The notes: generated by a model not told the origin, from the letters alone. 64,000 bases of DNA from JAAZZIT01 sp964480525 (GCA_964480525.1 CAYZOV010000002.1:55338-119337), one strand, 5' to 3'; shown: positions 1 to 9,772, numbered from the stretch's first letter. Numbers and translations are program-made.

Positions 1-1
1 T

Positions 2-130
2 GTAATGGGCGACCACCGTTCAACGTCCATAGACAGCCGTTCGTCGCAAATCGGTTGCGTCAACGAAGAATCAATTATCGGCAAAGTTTTTCTGAGGGTT
101 TACCCACTTGACGAGATTGAATTTATTTAA
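2..130 (+). CDS. lepB: Signal peptidase I, C-terminal end (partial)
   Basis: Only the last 42 codons are inside the window, read from base 2 to a TAA at 128-130. They carry the family's conserved MGDHRSTSIDSR box (the GDN-x-SxDSR region of type I signal peptidases) and the usual ending IIGKVFLRVYPLDEI. The enzyme would be membrane-bound and cleave Sec signal peptides by a Ser/Lys dyad; the catalytic residues lie upstream of the window. It sits 42 bp before a pilus tip gene in the same direction. Pilus operons often carry a dedicated signal peptidase-like gene, so a pilus role is possible. Family assignment is firm; pilus specialisation is inference. Confidence 0.88.
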   Translation, partial: VMGDHRSTSIDSRSSQIGCVNEESIIGKVFLRVYPLDEIEFI

Positions 131-172
131 GATTATGACAACTCTACAATTCAGAGAGGAGATAACATATAT

Positions 173-3100
173 ATGCAGACCAGCAAAGGAATACGCAGAT
201 TTGTTAAAAGCCATAAAGACAAACAGCATTGGCTTATAGCAATGATAATTTTGTCGCTTGTTGTGGCGGTTACGGTTGTATCAAGCTTGATTATGCCGGG
301 TATAACAATTTCAAATGACCCAAACAACATTGCTACTTATATGGAAGGTAAAACTCCTATTAAAATCGGTGAAGGCAATAACAAAATCAATGACGTTTTG
401 TTTGAACCTTATCCGAATCAGGAAGATAATCTTGATTCCAAAACAGGTACGTTTGAAATCGCTTATGACCTTGATAAAGGACAGCTCACATTGGAATCAA
501 ATATTATTACATACCAGTTGCCTGCCGACGTTTTGGCGACAATTGAGGTTGACCCTGAATATTTCAGCACTGCTCACAAAATTTACGACGACGGTAAATT
601 GGCGGGTGAGTTTACCATAGACCAAAACGGACTTGTAACCATTATTTGTGCCGAAAGCTATATTAAAGAGAATCAAACAAATCTTGATACAAGCGGCGCT
701 CACGGTACGTTTAAATTTAAAGCAACCGTAAAACGTGACAAGGATAACAGCGGCGACGTTGACCTTGACTTCGGTATAAGTGGCGAAAACCCTGATGTAA
801 CGGTTGGTTTTAAGGACAGAACCCTCAGCGTTGAAAAACAAGGTTCTCTTAGCGACGACAAAAAAACTGCTCAATGGACAATTATTGTCAGAAACCCTGA
901 CGAACACGACTTAGGCGGTTATACCATTGCAGATAAAATGTTTGCTAATTCAACGGATTTTTCGTCGGAATACGGAACGCTTAACGAGGACGGTTCGTTT
1001 ACGTTTAACGAGGGTGTTAATGACCAAAAAATTGAAATCAGTTATACAACATCTCTTTCGCAAGACCAGATTGTTAATGCTGATTGGAATAAATTGGTGA
1101 ACGAAGTAACGCTTACACCTGACGACCCGGAAGAAGAGGAAGTTAATGACACGGCAGAAGTGCCTGTCGGTGGATTGATTAACATTTCAAAATCGGGTAC
1201 GGCAAATTACGACGATATGACAAACCCGTCAATCGACTGGAAAATCAATGTCAGCAACCCGAACGGTTACGACCTTGACGGCATAATTATTAAGGACGAA
1301 GCATTTAAGTATCTGTCTATTGGTGACGTTACGTTGCCTGATGGCGTTTCGGGAAGTCTTGATACCGAAAAAGGAACGCTTACACTTAGCGGTTCTTATA
1401 CGGGCGAAAATCTGGAGATTACATATAAATCTACGAAAGACGATAAAGGAAACGACATTGCAATCGGCAGTTATGTATATAACAAAGCAAGTATTGTTAA
1501 AAAAGACGAAAACACCGAGTACACGTCGGGTGACGTTAGCGTTGATTACAAACCGTTTACTTTTGAAAAGAACGGAAGCGTAGACAACGCCAAAGATACA
1601 ATTAAATGGACTGTCAAAATCTGGGGCGAAGCTATAAAAGATTTTGAAAACTATGTTGTCAAAGATGAAATGTTCGCAAATGCTAAGGGCGACATAACTC
1701 TTAGTTTTCAATGGAATAAGGGAACACAGACAATTACGCCTGATTCAGACGGTAAATTTACTATTCCGTCGCTAACTGATGATAACGGCAAAATTAACTA
1801 TGACGGTATCGAAATCACGTTTACAACGTCGGCTTCGGACTTAGCAGACGACGACGGCTATGTTAAAAACACAGCAGAGTTGTATAACCCGGACGGTGAA
1901 AAAATTAAAGACGTTGAAACCACGGTTAAGTATGAAGAATATGAACCGCAAAGTAAACTTGATAAGTATTCGGCGAAAAAGGAAAATATCGACGACAACG
2001 AAGATAAGTTCAAAATTGAACATAAGTATTATCTCACTCAGGAAGCGGGCGTAACTGCGCAGACTTTGACTGATACGCTCACCGGCACCGACGGCGCATT
2101 GCATTATATTTCAAAAGAACAGGCGTTGGCTATGACGGTCAAGGGCAGGTTGTCTACTACGGAAAACAATTGGCAAAGAGAAGAATTGGATTCGTCGTTG
2201 TACACTTTGACATTCTATGACAAAGACGGAGAAGTAATTGATTTTTCTGATGAAGAAAACGCAAATGCACAGGCTGTTAAATTTACGTTGGAACTCAAAG
2301 AGGGAATAGAGCCAACGGACGAACGCACTTATGTTGATATTGAAGTTTATTATTTCGCAACGGCGGACGCTTCGGGCAACGACGTAAAATCCGGAACAGT
2401 CAAGTTTACAAACGAGGTTAAAACCGACAGCGACCAGACCATTGACACAACCAACAACACCAAAACAATTGAACATAAGAAAATTGATTATACTGACACA
2501 CCGTATAAAAAGGTAGACGCTGTAAACAAGCTGAACGAAAGCACAATTTCAAACGGCGATTTGGAAACGGTGACTATCGACGGCAAAAAGCATTATGTTC
2601 TGGGTTGGTACGTTGTGCTAAATGAAAACGGAAACTATAATGGCAAAAATCATCTTAAATTTACTGACGTACTTCCTGAGGGATTTGAACTTTACGGAGA
2701 TGTCAAGTGTTATTGGGGTGTTGGATTAACAGGAGCGTCAAGCGGAAATTATAATCCAAGTAACATTTCTTACCATGAAAATACAACCGATAATTGGTAT
2801 GATTATTACTTTACAGAAACTTCAAACGACATTCAGACGGTTACTATTTTCCTGAGTGGTACGCTTAATAGTGAAACAACACTTTATTACGAAGCTGTGA
2901 TTCCTGTTGAAGAACTTGACAAAATGTTCAAGGACAACAACGGCACACTTGAATTGAAAAACACATTTGACGACATCAACGACAAGTATGACCCTGTTAC
3001 GCAGACCGAAACAATCAATCAAGGTCAGCTTAACAAAGAATCAATTACAGAGGGAATCGCAAGCAAATACAAAAAGTACGAAGTTGAAGTGAACCCGAAC

Positions 3101-5107
3101 GGCGCATACCTCAACGACGGAAGCCCAATTGTTTTGAACGACGTATTCAAAACCCAAAGTTGTACAAATGACGGCACTAAGTATTATTGCTATGACAAAG
3201 GTGCGGTGAACGTTCGACTTGAATACATAAAGGTGTACGAAGTTTCCGAGGACGGCACACGAAAAGAGATAAATTCCGGCGAATGGAGTTATATTTTCGA
3301 TAACCAGCCACCTGAGAAAACCGTGACGTACACATACAAAGATTTTACAAAGTCAGATGATTACACCTTTACTCAGGATAATGTTCAGCTTATCAAGGGT
3401 ACGACTATCACATTTAAGTTTAAAGGTACGCCTATGCCTGACTGGGGCGGATTTAACTATTACTTCAACGGAGATACGAATTTACCGCAAAATAACTGGA
3501 CTGAAAAAAATTCGTTTACAACTGACGACGAAGGAAACGTAATTGCAAAAGTCACTTTATCTCAGGATTGCGAAGCGGGAAAATTGTATGTGAAAACAGC
3601 TAATTTCACCGCTGATAGCGTTGAAGTTTCCTTTGACCATATCGAACATGATTATGCGGCAAAACTTGACGTAACTGTTCCTGACGGTAAAAAACTTGTT
3701 GTTGAGTATATGTTCTATTGCGAACCTAACGAATACGCAAACGATTATGTGGGCGTTGTCAACACCGTAGAATCAAACATCAACTCCAGCACATCAACTT
3801 CCGAAGTAGGCGACAACCTTGCTTTGGTAGGCAGCGGTGGCGGTACGATTACAACAAAAACGGGATTGACTGTTAAAAAGGTTGACGTAGGTTCGTATTC
3901 AACAAAACTTGAAGCGGAATTTAAACTTTACAAGTACGATTCCACAAATAATGTTTGGGTTCCCGCAAAGGAATATAAAGAACCGACAAGCGACAAAACA
4001 ACCGACATTTATGACGCTGTTTGGGGCGAATCAACTGACGAAGCCGCAACCTTTAAGACAACAGGCGGTTCGTACAACGTAAATCTCACAACAAACAGTT
4101 TGTACAAACTTGTTGAAGTGACGCCTCCGACAGGTTACGTCAAAAATGATAATCCGATTTACTTTACATACGGAACTTATGCAGGAAATTATCCTGACGG
4201 CGTAACTTCCACAACGGTAAATAAGATTATCGACAACGGTAACTTGAATGTAACTAACTTCCGCAAAACCAACATCACGGTGAACAAAATCTGGGATTCG
4301 GGCGACCATTCAAACGACAGCGTTAAGGTTAAACTTTATCGTTCAACCAAACACGTTACTATCGGATTCCCGAGTGATGAGGACATGGTGGAAGTAACCC
4401 CAGACGAAGTTATCGAAATTAACGCTTCTAAAAACTGGACCTACACTTGGTCGGATTTGCCGACAGGCGACGACAAGGGCAATGCTTATTACTATTATGT
4501 CAAGGAAATTTCCTACACAGTAGGCGGAGAAGAAAACACCGTAGGCACGGGAGATTATTCAACCTACTATACAGGAAACGGTGTAAACTATTCTGACGAA
4601 AACACGGCGATTGAAATTTTGAACTCAATCGGGTTGCAAGTTAAGAAAGAATGGGTTGACAAAAACAACAAAACCATGGAACCGGGCGCAACAAGTGTAA
4701 ACTTTACGCTTTACAGGTCGCTTACACCGAACAGCTTGTCACTTCCGAGTGACGCTGAAAAGGTGTCAATCAACGACTTAACCGATTTTACGCTTAACGC
4801 CGAAAACGAATGGACAATGATGTTTACCGACCTTGCAAAAACTGATGACGACGGAAAAACCTACTATTATTATGTAGTAGAAACCACCGAAACCGACGGA
4901 TTTACCGTGCATTATATCGGCAACGGCAAAGAGGGAACGGGCGTTATCACAATCCGAAACCAGTCCGACAAGTCTATCGACACGGGCGTGGAACTTCCGC
5001 ACACAGGCGGAAACGGCACAACATTTTATTTCGTAATTGGTTTTGCAATAATTGTTTCGGCAGTTATTTCAATTCTGATAAATAACAAACAAAAATCAAA
5101 GGAGTAG
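173..5107 (+). CDS. Large LPXTG-anchored pilus tip/adhesin protein
   Basis: A 1644-aa secreted surface protein. A basic start and hydrophobic segment (about residues 20-42, ending near MPGITIS) form the signal/anchor; the middle is a long series of Asp/Thr/Asn-rich beta-sandwich modules; Cna-B-like repeats occupy about residues 1240-1600 (two modules carry NITVNKIWDSG- and VKKEWVDKN-type starts and YYYYV near their ends). The C terminus has LPHTGG near residue 1608, a hydrophobic helix and KQKSKE, a sortase signal. RBS AGAGGAGA precedes the ATG. It is first of a pilin-sortase operon and ends 5 bp before the major pilin, whose ribosome site overlaps its stop. Size and position suggest the tip adhesin; its ligand cannot be read from sequence. 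Confidence 0.86.
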   Translation: MQTSKGIRRFVKSHKDKQHWLIAMIILSLVVAVTVVSSLIMPGITISNDPNNIATYMEGKTPIKIGEGNNKINDVLFEPYPNQEDNLDSKTGTFEIAYDLDKGQLTLESNIITYQLPADVLATIEVDPEYFSTAHKIYDDGKLAGEFTIDQNGLVTIICAESYIKENQTNLDTSGAHGTFKFKATVKRDKDNSGDVDLDFGISGENPDVTVGFKDRTLSVEKQGSLSDDKKTAQWTIIVRNPDEHDLGGYTIADKMFANSTDFSSEYGTLNEDGSFTFNEGVNDQKIEISYTTSLSQDQIVNADWNKLVNEVTLTPDDPEEEEVNDTAEVPVGGLINISKSGTANYDDMTNPSIDWKINVSNPNGYDLDGIIIKDEAFKYLSIGDVTLPDGVSGSLDTEKGTLTLSGSYTGENLEITYKSTKDDKGNDIAIGSYVYNKASIVKKDENTEYTSGDVSVDYKPFTFEKNGSVDNAKDTIKWTVKIWGEAIKDFENYVVKDEMFANAKGDITLSFQWNKGTQTITPDSDGKFTIPSLTDDNGKINYDGIEITFTTSASDLADDDGYVKNTAELYNPDGEKIKDVETTVKYEEYEPQSKLDKYSAKKENIDDNEDKFKIEHKYYLTQEAGVTAQTLTDTLTGTDGALHYISKEQALAMTVKGRLSTTENNWQREELDSSLYTLTFYDKDGEVIDFSDEENANAQAVKFTLELKEGIEPTDERTYVDIEVYYFATADASGNDVKSGTVKFTNEVKTDSDQTIDTTNNTKTIEHKKIDYTDTPYKKVDAVNKLNESTISNGDLETVTIDGKKHYVLGWYVVLNENGNYNGKNHLKFTDVLPEGFELYGDVKCYWGVGLTGASSGNYNPSNISYHENTTDNWYDYYFTETSNDIQTVTIFLSGTLNSETTLYYEAVIPVEELDKMFKDNNGTLELKNTFDDINDKYDPVTQTETINQGQLNKESITEGIASKYKKYEVEVNPNGAYLNDGSPIVLNDVFKTQSCTNDGTKYYCYDKGAVNVRLEYIKVYEVSEDGTRKEINSGEWSYIFDNQPPEKTVTYTYKDFTKSDDYTFTQDNVQLIKGTTITFKFKGTPMPDWGGFNYYFNGDTNLPQNNWTEKNSFTTDDEGNVIAKVTLSQDCEAGKLYVKTANFTADSVEVSFDHIEHDYAAKLDVTVPDGKKLVVEYMFYCEPNEYANDYVGVVNTVESNINSSTSTSEVGDNLALVGSGGGTITTKTGLTVKKVDVGSYSTKLEAEFKLYKYDSTNNVWVPAKEYKEPTSDKTTDIYDAVWGESTDEAATFKTTGGSYNVNLTTNSLYKLVEVTPPTGYVKNDNPIYFTYGTYAGNYPDGVTSTTVNKIIDNGNLNVTNFRKTNITVNKIWDSGDHSNDSVKVKLYRSTKHVTIGFPSDEDMVEVTPDEVIEINASKNWTYTWSDLPTGDDKGNAYYYYVKEISYTVGGEENTVGTGDYSTYYTGNGVNYSDENTAIEILNSIGLQVKKEWVDKNNKTMEPGATSVNFTLYRSLTPNSLSLPSDAEKVSINDLTDFTLNAENEWTMMFTDLAKTDDDGKTYYYYVVETTETDGFTVHYIGNGKEGTGVITIRNQSDKSIDTGVELPHTGGNGTTFYFVIGFAIIVSAVISILINNKQKSKE

Positions 5108-5112
5108 AAGAA

Positions 5113-6624
5113 ATGAACAAAAACACATTTAAAAAAGCACTCGTTGCTTTTGTTGCAGCTATGACAATGGTTGCCGCAACTGTACCTGCTTATGCAGACG
5201 AAAACCCAACAGGGTCAATCACAATCTCTAACAAAGACACAGCAGACCACACATACTATGCTTATCAGGTATTCTCCGGAACATACTCAGGCGGTGTTCT
5301 TACTGACATTGAGTGGGGTAACGGCGTTACTCCTGGCAGTTTGCTCCAAGCTTTGAAAGATGACACAACAATCGGTTCTGATTTTGCAAATTGCACAACT
5401 GCTTCTGACGTTGCTGGAGTTTTGGCAGAAAAGAATACTGACGCAAATTTTGTAAAGGCATTTGCAAAAATTGCTTACAAAAAAGTAGATTCAGTTAACA
5501 AAATTGCTGAAAGCACAAACGACAAGTTTACTGGTCTTGCAGACGGTTACTACCTTGTTTGTGAAGAATCACTTGATGATAGCGCTTATGCAGCTATGAC
5601 AGCTATAATTCTTGAAGTTGTCGGCGGTAATGATGTTCCTGTCGAAGCTAAGTCATCTGTTCCTACACTTACAAAGAACATTCTTGAAGATGGAACAAAG
5701 AAGAACGTTTCCGACTACAACATCGGCGACGAAATCACATTTGTTCTTGAAGCAACACTTTCTGATATCAACGACTACGAAACATACAAACTCGTATTCA
5801 ATGATACATACGACGCAGGTCTTACATTTAATGCAATCACATCTGTAAAGGTTGGCGACACAACTCTTACAGCTGAACAGTACACAAAAGCAGACGTTAC
5901 AAACGGCTTTAATTTGACAATTGCTGACGTTAAGACATATGGTGCTACAAACGGTACTAAGGTAACTGTTACATACACAGCTAAGCTTAACGAAAACGCA
6001 GTTATCGGAGGCAATGGTAACGAAAACGAATGTGACCTTTCATTCTCAAACAATCCAAATGCTGAAGGCGAAGGCAAAACACCAAAGGACAATGCAAAGG
6101 TTTATTCATTTGAACTTGATGTAAACAAGGTAAATGAAAGTGGCACAACTCTTGCAGGCGCTAAGTTTATTCTTTCGAGAAGTAACGTTAGCGACGCTAC
6201 AGAGTATGCTGTAGTTGAAAACAACAAGCTTACAGGTTGGACAACAACTGAAGCTGACGCAACAGTTTTCACAACAGAAAATGACGGAAAAATCACAGTT
6301 AAGGGTCTTGACGCAGGTACATATTCACTTATCGAAAAAGAAGCTCCTGCAGGCTATAACAAGCTTACTGACCCTATTACAGTAGAAATTAAAGCAACAT
6401 ACGATGACACAACTCTTACTCTTACAACTTTAGAAGCTACAAATAGCAAATCTGTTGATAAAGCTACAGGTATTGTTACTTACGAAGTAGAAAACAAGAG
6501 CGGTAACTCACTTCCAACAACAGGTGGTATCGGTACAACAATCTTCTTCGTAACAGGTGGAGTAATTGTTGCAGGCGCAGCAGTTGTACTTATCATTAAG
6601 AAAAGAATTAACAACGTTGACTAA
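5113..6624 (+). CDS. Major pilin (SpaA-type backbone, LPTTG)
   Basis: A 503-aa pilin: signal peptide ending near PAYADE, a D2-type isopeptide domain with a candidate pilin-motif lysine in PTLTKNILEDG (about residues 180-190), a Cna-B domain (about 325-440) with the E-box-like segment YSLIEKEAPAGYN, and the sorting signal LPTTGGIG near residue 467 followed by a hydrophobic helix and KKRINN. In the family, the class C sortase joins the LPXTG threonine to the pilin-motif lysine of the next subunit, giving covalent fibres. Thr codons are almost all ACA, as in rpsB and tsf here and unlike the flanking pilus genes, suggesting very high expression. The intramolecular isopeptide residues were not assigned. 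Confidence 0.9.
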   Translation: MNKNTFKKALVAFVAAMTMVAATVPAYADENPTGSITISNKDTADHTYYAYQVFSGTYSGGVLTDIEWGNGVTPGSLLQALKDDTTIGSDFANCTTASDVAGVLAEKNTDANFVKAFAKIAYKKVDSVNKIAESTNDKFTGLADGYYLVCEESLDDSAYAAMTAIILEVVGGNDVPVEAKSSVPTLTKNILEDGTKKNVSDYNIGDEITFVLEATLSDINDYETYKLVFNDTYDAGLTFNAITSVKVGDTTLTAEQYTKADVTNGFNLTIADVKTYGATNGTKVTVTYTAKLNENAVIGGNGNENECDLSFSNNPNAEGEGKTPKDNAKVYSFELDVNKVNESGTTLAGAKFILSRSNVSDATEYAVVENNKLTGWTTTEADATVFTTENDGKITVKGLDAGTYSLIEKEAPAGYNKLTDPITVEIKATYDDTTLTLTTLEATNSKSVDKATGIVTYEVENKSGNSLPTTGGIGTTIFFVTGGVIVAGAAVVLIIKKRINNVD

Positions 6625-6643
6625 TTATTAAATCCTAAGAAGT

Positions 6644-6664
6644 GCTACCACCTTGCGTGGTAGC
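6644..6664 (+). promoter_or_regulatory. Intergenic stem-loop between major pilin and sortase
   Basis: GCTACCAC (6644-6651) and GTGGTAGC (6657-6664) form a perfect 8-bp stem with a 5-nt loop, 19 nt after the pilin stop and 16 nt before the sortase ATG. No T-run follows, so it is not a standard terminator. It could protect the pilin mRNA 3' end or reduce read-through into the sortase gene, giving more pilin than enzyme. Confidence 0.65.
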
Positions 6665-6680
6665 CATTAGGGAGGGTTCC

Positions 6681-7544
6681 ATGAGAAAGAAAAAGGATAT
6701 AATATCAACCGTTGTGTTGGTTTTGCTCATTCTGGTGGGGCTCTCCGTAATGCTTTATCCTATAGTCAGCGATTGGGTTAACTCAAAAACCCAATCACGA
6801 CTGGTGGAAAATTACGACCAACAGGTTTCAAAAATGGACGAAAGCCAGTACGAGGAGTTTTTTAACAAGGCAAACGAGTATAATAAAAAACTTAACGACA
6901 TTCATTCGCCCTTGACAAATTATGACGAAATTGACGGATATGAAAGTGTTTTGGATATTACAGGCACGGGAATTATGGGTTATGTGACGATTCCGCAAAT
7001 TGATGTGGAACTTCCCATTTACCACGGCACAACTGTGGAAATTTTGTCCCTTGCGGCAGGTCACTTGCAGGGTTCGTCTTTGCCTGTGGGCGGTCAGTCA
7101 ACTCATGCGGTTATTTCCGCTCACCGAGGTTTGCCAACGTCCAAACTTTTCAGCGATTTGGATATGCTCTGCGAGGGAGATGTTTTCACCGTAACCGTCC
7201 TTAACCAGACATTAACCTACAAAGTTGACAAAATCTCTATCGTTAAACCTTACGAGCTTGAAAATCTTGCTGTGGAAAACGGCAAAGATTACGTTACGCT
7301 TATGACGTGTACGCCTTATGGCATTAACACCCACCGACTTTTGGTTCGTGGGGTGCGAATTGAAACCGAAGAAGCTGAAAAACTTTTGCGAATAACCGCA
7401 GACGCAACAAAAGTTGATAATATGTTGGTTGTTCCGTTTTTTGCCGTTCCGCTTTTGATTGTTTTAATCATAATTTGGACGGTTGGCGGTCGCAAAAAGG
7501 CTAAGTTACCTTTAGAAATAGAGTATGAGTTTTATGATAAATAA
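6681..7544 (+). CDS. Class C (pilin-polymerising) sortase
   Basis: 287 aa, starting at the ATG with GGGAGGG just upstream; an in-frame start 13 codons earlier would begin inside the intergenic hairpin. An N-terminal membrane helix (about residues 8-28), then the sortase core: MGYVTIPQIDVELPIYHGT, SAHRGLP with the catalytic His, TLMTCTPYG with the catalytic Cys, and NTHRLLVRG with the Arg; a second hydrophobic segment lies near the C terminus. These match class C enzymes that polymerise pilins. The usual DPF/DPW active-site lid is not visible in the N-terminal region, where NYDEIDGYE stands instead. It follows the major pilin, its expected substrate. Confidence 0.92.
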   Translation: MRKKKDIISTVVLVLLILVGLSVMLYPIVSDWVNSKTQSRLVENYDQQVSKMDESQYEEFFNKANEYNKKLNDIHSPLTNYDEIDGYESVLDITGTGIMGYVTIPQIDVELPIYHGTTVEILSLAAGHLQGSSLPVGGQSTHAVISAHRGLPTSKLFSDLDMLCEGDVFTVTVLNQTLTYKVDKISIVKPYELENLAVENGKDYVTLMTCTPYGINTHRLLVRGVRIETEEAEKLLRITADATKVDNMLVVPFFAVPLLIVLIIIWTVGGRKKAKLPLEIEYEFYDK

Positions 7545-7559
7545 ACAGGAGGCGATTTT

Positions 7560-8489
7560 TTGAAAAAAACATTCCGAAAAGTTTTGACCGCTTTATCTTG
7601 CGGTTTGGTTGCTCTGATGTCAGGCGTGACCGCTTTTGCAGATGAAACTTATCAAAAATCCATTGAAATTGTGTGCGAAAACGACGGAATTGTTATGGAA
7701 AATCTTGAACTTTCCATCTATTCCTGTGCAGAAAACCGAAATATGGAATATTTTCTTAATGACGATTTTGCAAACAGCGGTGTGATTTTTGACAGTTCTT
7801 CGTCCTCTGCATTGCAGTCCACCGCCAACAGCCTTGCAAACGTGGTTTTGTCCGACCAAATTTCGCCTTTGCAATCTGTTACAACGGACGAATACGGAAA
7901 AGCACAGTTTTCAAATCTCCAAAACGGAGTTTACCTTATTTGCGGTCAGACTTTTTCCACGAATACTACAGAGTTTAAGTTTTCACCAATGATTGTGGAA
8001 ATTTCGTATGCTACAGAGGATTTGGTTATCAGTTACGGAAAATTCACCGCAACCGATATTCCTCAACCTGAAAAAACACGTTATTCCGTTAAAAAAATCT
8101 GGAAATCCGAAAGCGATGATTCTCTTGCACGTCCGACTTCTATTTCCGTTGAGATTTATTGTGACGGCGAACTTTTCGACACAGTTATACTTAATTCCGA
8201 GAACAACTGGTCAGCTTTTTGGGAATCTGACCAAACAGACGTACAATGGAGCGTCAAGGAAATTGACATTCCGACAGATTACACGGTCAGCTATTCAAAC
8301 GATGGCACAGCTTTTGAGGTTGTTAATACCTATTCAAAAACCACTCCGCCACCTGCTGACAACCCACCGTCTGAACCTGACATTCCGCAGACCGGTCAAC
8401 TTTGGTGGCCTGTTCCACTTATGATTATTGCGGGAATCCTCTTTGTTGCTCTTGGTTTGAAAATCGGTTTTAAAGGTGAAAAAGAATAA
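7560..8489 (+). CDS. Minor pilin (Cna-B, IPQTG sorting signal)
   Basis: 309 aa from a TTG start, fixed by AGGAGG at 7547-7552 with 7-nt spacing. Signal peptide ends near VTAFADE. A first domain (about 30-165) resembles a pilin N-terminal module; a Cna-B-like domain (about 175-258) begins YSVKKIWKSES; then a Pro-rich stretch (TPPPADNPPSEP) and the sorting motif IPQTGQ near residue 275 with a hydrophobic helix and GFKGEKE. A Pro-rich tail before a variant motif is typical of basal pilins joined to the wall. It lies between two sortases; the downstream enzyme may recognise the IPQTG variant, which is inference. Confidence 0.82.
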   Translation: MKKTFRKVLTALSCGLVALMSGVTAFADETYQKSIEIVCENDGIVMENLELSIYSCAENRNMEYFLNDDFANSGVIFDSSSSSALQSTANSLANVVLSDQISPLQSVTTDEYGKAQFSNLQNGVYLICGQTFSTNTTEFKFSPMIVEISYATEDLVISYGKFTATDIPQPEKTRYSVKKIWKSESDDSLARPTSISVEIYCDGELFDTVILNSENNWSAFWESDQTDVQWSVKEIDIPTDYTVSYSNDGTAFEVVNTYSKTTPPPADNPPSEPDIPQTGQLWWPVPLMIIAGILFVALGLKIGFKGEKE

Positions 8490-9107
8490 ATGAGAAAGAA
8501 AATTTCCGTTATTTTTGTAATAATAGGGGCTTTGCTGATTTTTTCGGCGTTAGCCCTTGTTTTATTTAATGTAACTAAAGCGAAAAAATGCACAGAAACC
8601 GCTCAAAATGTCCTTGTTCAGATGAAAAATTCCATGCCGATTGAGTATTTTCCTAATAAAGAACAAGAAAAATTTGAACAAATTATCGTTGATGAAATAT
8701 ATCCCGAAATTCCTGAATATATTGAAATTGACGGAAATAAATTTATCGGTTATATCAGAATCGAAAAAATCGGCGTTGAGCTTCCCGTTATGCAAGATTG
8801 GAGCTACGAAAAAATGGACGTTTCGCCTTGCGTGTATAAAGGAAGTCTTGACGAAAAAAATCTCATTGTTATGGCGCATAATTACAGCGGTTTTTTCATT
8901 GATTTAAAGGATTTGTCATCTGACGATTTGGTGGAATTTGTAAAATGTTCGGGGGAAGTTTTACAGTTTAAAGTTACAAATATTGAACTAATTGCCGGTT
9001 ATGACGGCGAAACTCTTGTCGGAGATGAGGAAAATTGGGATTTAACTTTGCTAACCTGTAATTACAGCGGACGAAGCAGAGTAGTTGTGAGAACTTTACA
9101 AATTTAA
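8490..9107 (+). CDS. Second sortase of the pilus operon
   Basis: 205 aa; its ATG directly follows the stop of the minor pilin gene, so translation is probably coupled. One N-terminal membrane helix (about 5-27), then a compact catalytic domain with FIGYIRIEKIGVELPVM, the His in VMAHNYSGFF, the Cys in LTLLTCNYSG and the Arg in SRVVVRTL. There is no C-terminal membrane helix, unlike the class C enzyme at 6681. This layout fits a class B- or D-like sortase; class is not certain. Likely role: attaching the finished pilus or the IPQTG base pilin to peptidoglycan. Confidence 0.85.
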   Translation: MRKKISVIFVIIGALLIFSALALVLFNVTKAKKCTETAQNVLVQMKNSMPIEYFPNKEQEKFEQIIVDEIYPEIPEYIEIDGNKFIGYIRIEKIGVELPVMQDWSYEKMDVSPCVYKGSLDEKNLIVMAHNYSGFFIDLKDLSSDDLVEFVKCSGEVLQFKVTNIELIAGYDGETLVGDEENWDLTLLTCNYSGRSRVVVRTLQI

Positions 9108-9131
9108 TTTTTTATGAAATGGGTGTAAATT

Positions 9132-9698
9132 TTGTTATTTGTTTTTAACAGTATTCTTCTTGGAATCGGTCTTGCTATGGACGCTTTTTCCGTTTCTTTG
9201 GCTAACGGACTTAACGAACCTCAAATGAAAAAGTCTAAAATTTTGGCAATTGCGGGTACTTTTGGATTTTTTCAGGCGCTTATGCCAATGCTTGGGTGGG
9301 TTTGTATTCACACTATTGTTGAAAAATTCACGTCTTTTGAGAAATTTATTCCGTACATAGCGTTGATTTTGCTATCGTACATAGGTGTAAAAATGATTAT
9401 CGACGGCATTAAACAGAATAATTCCGACGACGACCAGCCGAAAACAACGGGTTTTGGACTTTTGATGGTTCAAGGCGTGGCAACGTCAATCGACGCATTG
9501 TCGGTTGGTTTCACCATTGCCGAACAACCGCTGATTATGGCGTTCGCAAGTGCAATGATTATTGCAGCCGTAACCTTTATCATCTGCGTTTGCGGAGTTC
9601 TTATCGGAAAGAAATTCGGAACAAAACTTTCAAACAAAGCTTCGATTTTAGGCGGAGTTATCCTCGTTGTAATCGGAATCGAAATTTTCATTACATAA
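9132..9698 (+). CDS. mntP: Manganese efflux pump MntP
   Basis: 188 aa, six predicted membrane helices in two related halves. The first half has GLAMDAFSVSLANGL, the second ATSIDALSVGF, the paired Asp-containing motifs of the MntP (DUF204) family that exports Mn2+. The start is taken as TTG at 9132: an in-frame stop lies just upstream and no better codon keeps the first helix; the ribosome site is weak. It follows the pilus operon by 24 bp and ends at a terminator. No manganese riboswitch fits in the short gap before it, so it may be co-transcribed with the sortase by position alone. Confidence 0.9.
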   Translation: MLFVFNSILLGIGLAMDAFSVSLANGLNEPQMKKSKILAIAGTFGFFQALMPMLGWVCIHTIVEKFTSFEKFIPYIALILLSYIGVKMIIDGIKQNNSDDDQPKTTGFGLLMVQGVATSIDALSVGFTIAEQPLIMAFASAMIIAAVTFIICVCGVLIGKKFGTKLSNKASILGGVILVVIGIEIFIT

Positions 9699-9705
9699 AT
9701 TTTTC

Positions 9706-9733
9706 GGTGGCGAACAATTTTGCCACCTTTTTT
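9706..9733 (+). terminator. Rho-independent terminator after mntP
   Basis: GGTGGC (9706-9711) pairs with GCCACC (9722-9727) around a 10-nt loop and is followed by six T. It closes the pilus-mntP transcript. Confidence 0.85.
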
Positions 9734-9743
9734 AATAAATCAG

Positions 9744-9772
9744 TTGCAAGAACCACGAAAATGTGTTATAAT
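9744..9772 (+). promoter_or_regulatory. Sigma-A promoter of the RRE/kinase cassette
   Basis: TTGCAA (9744-9749), 17-bp spacer, TATAAT (9767-9772). Transcription would begin near 9779, leaving a leader of about 175 nt before the lipoprotein gene. Confidence 0.8.
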
